A stretch of 10,182 nt of DNA from Physocladia obscura (taxonomy: Eukaryota; Chytridiomycota; Chytridiomycetes; Chytridiales; Chytriomycetaceae): contig JADGJH010001087.1 of assembly GCA_027596945.1 (NCBI GenBank), positions 1,870 to 12,051 on the forward strand, given 5' to 3'. Positions 7,251 to 10,182 of this stretch are shown here, piece after piece. Numbering within the stretch: position 1 is the first letter of the stretch; the number at the start of each line of letters is the position of its first letter. The translations under genes were made by a program, and so were the position numbers. Under the pieces are notes generated by a model, which saw only the letters and a program-made list of their open reading frames with translations, was not told the origin of the DNA and ran no database searches.

Positions 7251-7735
7251 TTTATGGTCATCCAAAAAGTTGAATTCAAACTGGATGCTGTGGATTGCGC
7301 GATTGATTTGCAAAATCAGGTGATACTAACTCCAACAGTTCAAGAAATGCTGCCTTGTCCATTTGAGCCCTTTGCCTAAAGTTTGCATTTTGAAATTGCA
7401 GTACAAGCTCGTGCAAAGTCCTTGTTTTGGGTATATTTGTCCTTGCAGTCAATGTCCTATGGCTTTTAATGATCTCAAATAATTCAATGAGGTCTATTAA
7501 TCCATTACTTGTTGTAAGTATTTTGGTAGTGTTGCTGCTGCTGCTATCACTTCTGCTGCTCTTGTATGGTTGCCGTCACTACTTCTGCCATTGTTACTAG
7601 TGCTTTTGCTATCTTCAGAATCACTGCCATCACTGAAGATCAGTGCCATCTTCCTCTGCTTTTAAGACTTCTTGTTGAAGCAAATGTTCCAGTTGTTTGA
7701 GTAGTATGGCATGGGTACTGATAATTGGCATGTAC
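7190..7735 (-). pseudogene. PIF/Harbinger-like (DDE_4) transposase relic, N-terminal part
   Basis: On the - strand, 7575-7276 gives 99 open codons. They contain QFQNANFRQRAQMDKAAFLE, then LLELVSPDFANQSRNPQHPV and a TGA. The pattern 'phe-rx-ar-(x)-k-x-x-F-x-x-LL-x-x-(I/V) ... F-x-x-x-S-x-x-PQ-x-P(V/I)-x-x-QL' is what I know from the N-terminal part of DDE_4 transposases of fungi. About 25 codons on, in two other frames, come KKITWADEAR and YSIPGCIGLI, which resemble the 'WP..E' and 'PGCIG-IDG' segments that precede the first catalytic Asp. Here the Asp is missing and the likeness stops at about 7190. Upstream (7735-7497) are Ser/Asn-rich and acidic pieces in shifted frames, including MALIFSDGSDSEDSKS from ATG 7649. 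Frameshifts, stops, an internal deletion of tens of residues and loss of the catalytic core make it inactive. Confidence 0.45.
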
Positions 7736-7981
7736 AATGCTGTTTATTACCTGCTGTCAAATAAAAGAAAAGCAAATATATTTCATTATTATTTAACTTT
7801 GAGTATCTTTTTTGTATTTCAGAAAAAATCAAAAAGAAAAAGGATATTTTTTTGGTCCAAAAATGCATGTATTTTTAATTCAAATTTTTTAACTTTGAGC
7901 ATCCCTATTTTCAATAAAAACAACAATGCATAGATATAAATTTGACTACAAACCATTTTGTCGTTTTTGTGCATATTCCAG
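7736..7981. other. AT-rich stretch before the exon-like fragment
   Basis: Mainly A- and T-runs with no supported gene on either strand. Its end, TTTTTGTGCATATTCCAG (up to 7981), looks like the pyrimidine-rich tail and AG of a 3' splice site on the + strand, so part of it may be a former intron. Confidence 0.4.
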
Positions 7982-8273
7982 AAAATCTGTCACCAAATTG
8001 TGACGGAGCAGTGCCAACAATTTGCTGCAACGACCATCGTAACTCTTGCCTCGATATTCAGACAAGCGCAATCAGTTCTAACCAGCTGCAACAACACCAA
8101 CTCCCAATCGCCACCTTGATACGCAGTATCACCAGGAAGCATGAACGCCGCCGCAAACACGAATACAAATACCAATATGGCGCTGTTTGGCAGCTCTATC
8201 GCTGCTGCTATTGGCGCCGTTTTTCTTGTAATTGCGCTCATCGTGTCATCCTATTTGCACAAGAGAAAATTGG
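7982..8273 (+). pseudogene. Exon-like fragment with membrane span; possible fourth sensor relic
   Basis: This piece is richer in G and C than its surroundings and lies between a 3' splice-like TATTCCAG (ends 7981) and a 5' splice-like GGTAAGG (GT at 8274). In the frame of the ATG at 8141, an Asn/Thr-rich linker leads to a clear membrane span, SSIAAAIGAVFLVIALIVSS, and then YLHKRKLG: the same linker, span and basic-flank order as genes 1-3, on the same strand. Upstream in a different frame is a Cys-rich stretch (CDGAVPTICCNDHRNSCLD). The span's frame is closed by TGA at 8117-8119. So either a frameshift or an unseen intron separates the halves. No copy of the C-terminal box follows. A relic or isolated exon of a surface protein is likely; kinship to genes 1-3 is inference, since no WSC pattern is visible. 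Confidence 0.4.
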
Positions 8274-8313
8274 GTAAGGGTTGTATAGATGGTGTTGCTA
8301 ACAGTTGCAATGA

Positions 8314-9612
8314 TCAAAAATTTGAAGCATTTGTCTGTCTTAGATAATGTTCTGTGTGAAACAAACTCAAGTTTGGTGGGCTATCAATGTAAACCAAAGG
8401 TATTTTTGCAATCTTCAAAATTTTAGTAAAGCAAAATTTTTCAGTTGGCTTACCAACTGTTGAATCCATGCTGCCTTCTGTTCTGATGACATCTTCAAAT
8501 GTACAGTGATTCCATTGATAATTTTGTGCAAACAGCAATCACTATTAATTAAGCAGTTACCTTTATACCTCTCATGCAATAATTTTCCAAAAGTTGCTGC
8601 AGCACTATTTTCCAGAACTGATCTTGATTTGCAAGATGCATTTCCTAAGCCATTATTTGAATCTCCTGAATTTTTATTGCTACTTATTTTATTTGTGTTT
8701 TAATTTTAAAAAGTAACATGTGATAGAACAGCGCTTACTTTTCTTTTTTTTTAGAATAAATGTCTTCTTTGATGTTTCATACAATTTTAGAACAGATTGC
8801 AAATGCTCCAAATTTCGAAAACTTAGAACTGGGTTTTTTCCATGCGTCTCACTGTAAAAGGTAGGCTTCTCCCACAATTCAGGATCCCAATCATGCAATT
8901 CATTATTCAAAAAAGCACGGAATGATTGTAATGACTCAATTGATGAGAGAATTTGAACTTGTGTGCAATCCTCTTCCGTGTATGTTGTTTTTATTGCAGG
9001 AACATGAAGCGCCACTGTTATGAACACATGATCTAGCCCTGACTGTGATTAGAGAGACAATAATTGCACAAAACAAGAGCCTACCATTTTCTTTGTCATT
9101 ATCCTCCTCAGAATAAATTCTTTGGTTTTTTTTTCGTTTTGGTGAGATGATTAGTTGGGTTTTATTCTTTGGAAAGACTGGAATTAATTTTCACTTTGTT
9201 TGTGCTGTTGGAGATGGAAATGGTGCTGCTGATGTGATGTCTTGCAGTATATCTTTGCAAATTTTTGCTATGACCACTTTGCCAATCTTTGTTACTTTCC
9301 AGTTACAGTAATGATTATAGCAGCTTTGCTCAGCATTGCAAAATGAACATGATCTCTGGAACCTGGAGAAGTGTTAATATTGATCTGTCTTGAGGAAAGG
9401 AAAGTGATCACAGGTGTTCCTTGTAGCATAAATTTCTTGATTGTTGAATCAGTTTTATGGGCATTGTCTTGGTTGCAATCACACAAATCTGACAGTTTAT
9501 AGCATTGAAGGCACTTGAAACATAGTGTGCAATATTTATTTGAGTCAAACCAGCTGGCAATGTTTGAGGTGCCAACAGATAGCTCATCATTGTCTTCATC
9601 ACTGCCATTCCT
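8314..9612 (-). pseudogene. Decayed spliced gene with Cys cluster, basic stretch and Trp/Pro-rich domain
   Basis: Read on the - strand, four pieces follow in order. First, 9612-9292: acidic start, then a cluster CTLCFKCLQCYKLSDLCDC (C-x2-C-x2-C-x2-C-x6-C-x-C). Second, 9295-9085: TKIGKVVIAKICKDILQDI, Pro-rich part, TGA at 9193-9191, then SPKRKKNQ (nuclear-signal-like) and SEEDNDKENG. Third, after a likely intron, 9038-8739: DHVFITVALHVPAIKTTYTE ... ELWEKPTFYSETHGKN. Fourth, 8684-8415: Ser/Asn-rich, then HERYKGNCLIN ... HKIINGITVHLKMSSEQKAA, perhaps continuing with SPPNLSLF near 8360-8382. Disruptions: a one-base frame slip at 9295, the TGA and an unresolved join at an A-run near 8745. The order reminds me of proteins that are highly multiplied in fungal genomes, probably transposon-related; I cannot name the family. 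Confidence 0.42.
9039..9084 (-). other. Likely 46-base intron in the decayed - strand gene
   Basis: On the - strand, GTAGGC at 9084 opens and TCAG at 9039 closes a 46-base segment with a CTAAT branch-point-like sequence 15 bases from its end. Removing it joins AAT G to GG CTA and keeps phase: ...NDKENG is followed by LDHVFITV. Without removal that reading frame meets stops. The size fits short fungal introns. Confidence 0.45.
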
Positions 9613-10182
9613 TTATGTAAATCCAGTTAGTTTTAGGAGATTCTATAATACACCACAATAGTTCACTACATACATTTTCGGAAATTCCATTTTTTTTTTT
9701 CTTTATCAATCTTTTTGAAATCAGCTATAACAAGTCACTGTTCTTCTTAGTTAATAAATAGCTTAATATTTTTATTAACAGACTAAATTTGACTGTGTCA
9801 GAATCAAATACATGTGCTGTGACCATCAACTTATTCAAATCTATTGATACAAGAGACTGTAAATACCTCCATAGTATCTTACAACTGTTTTTTGTATTTT
9901 CTACATTTTTCTAAATGTTTTTATTGATTTCTAATGCAATTATTTATGAAAAATGCTTATGTTCAAAACCCTTGTATGCTGCAGGGTATCTCTTGCTCTC
10001 TTCTCTCGTCTACTATACAAGCAATGCTCATGTGTAGAATCATCCAAACAAAGGTGTGTTTCCAGGCATCTGAACATTAGAGAGATTTTGCAAACAACAA
10101 TTCTGTGTGAAAATTCTTTCATTTTTCATTTGAAATATATTTCATTTTCTTTGTTTTTGCTACAAAGAATTCCTTGTGAAAA
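9613..10182. other. AT-rich right end without supported genes
   Basis: About 570 bases rich in A and T runs. A 60-codon open frame on the - strand (10122-9940) includes CLETHLCLDDSTHEHC and a basic RREKRARD, which might be another coding scrap, but there is no start context, splice pattern or family to support it. No RNA gene, repeat array or terminal inverted repeat was recognised here. Confidence 0.35.

Noticed and set aside
7530..7570. TGC triplet tract as a possible repeat array or CRISPR-like structure
   Set aside because: It is a short simple triplet run with no regular spacers; it encodes Ser/Ala-rich sequence in the relic.
7942..8277. Reading the + strand fragment as one 111-codon protein in a single frame
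   Set aside because: After about 8110 this frame turns into Arg/Tyr/Cys-rich nonsense, while the other frame shows a clean membrane span with basic flank. A frame change is more likely.
8524..8560. A 19-base intron (GTAACTGCTTAATTAATAG) within the - strand relic
   Set aside because: The frame reads through it without a stop (YKGNCLINSDCC), so no intron is needed, and 19 bases is too short for a fungal intron.
9107..9135. A frameshift near the A-run in the - strand relic at about 9130
   Set aside because: A recount of the nine A residues shows the frame continues directly from SPKRKKNQ into SEEDNDKENG.
9940..10122. 60-codon frame on the - strand at the right end
   Set aside because: Protein-like in part, but with no supporting start, splice sites, family motif or neighbour; kept only as a remark.

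Overview
The window looks like nuclear DNA of a fungus, probably an early-diverging (chytrid-like) one. This is inferred from WSC-type cell-surface proteins, Ser/Thr/Asn/Gln-rich tails, short GT..AG intron signals and AT-rich flanks carrying decayed transposon-like coding. No operon, ribosome-binding-site or prokaryotic signal was seen. No database search was possible, so family calls rest on motifs read by eye.

Left part (1-5941): three genes in tandem on the + strand encode single-pass membrane proteins. Genes 2 and 3 each have one extracellular WSC domain with eight cysteines. Gene 1 enters the window at the end of what is probably the same domain. All three then have a linker, one membrane span, a basic stop-transfer stretch and a long low-complexity cytoplasmic tail. 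The tails share little except short motifs. The clearest is a C-terminal box: genes 1 and 2 have THASSLYMETI followed by NDRIEFS, and gene 3 has a diverged version. The layout is that of Wsc1-type wall-stress sensors, in which the outside reads the wall and the tail signals; the tail box is the best candidate for a partner-binding site. Between genes 1 and 2 lie about 830 non-coding bases and a short broken reading frame fused in frame to the front of gene 2. The start of gene 3 is not settled.

Right part (5942-10182): this is AT-rich and holds no intact gene that I can support. It contains decayed coding sequence, mostly on the - strand: an acidic frame with in-frame stops (5982-6508), a PIF/Harbinger-like (DDE_4) transposase relic (about 7190-7735), and a spliced but broken gene with a Cys cluster, a basic stretch and a likely 46-base intron (8314-9612). 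Fragments on the + strand are interleaved: a lysine-rich piece at 7116-7250 that abuts the transposase relic, and an exon-like piece at 7982-8273 encoding a membrane span plus basic residues, possibly a fourth sensor relic. The last 570 bases show nothing convincing.
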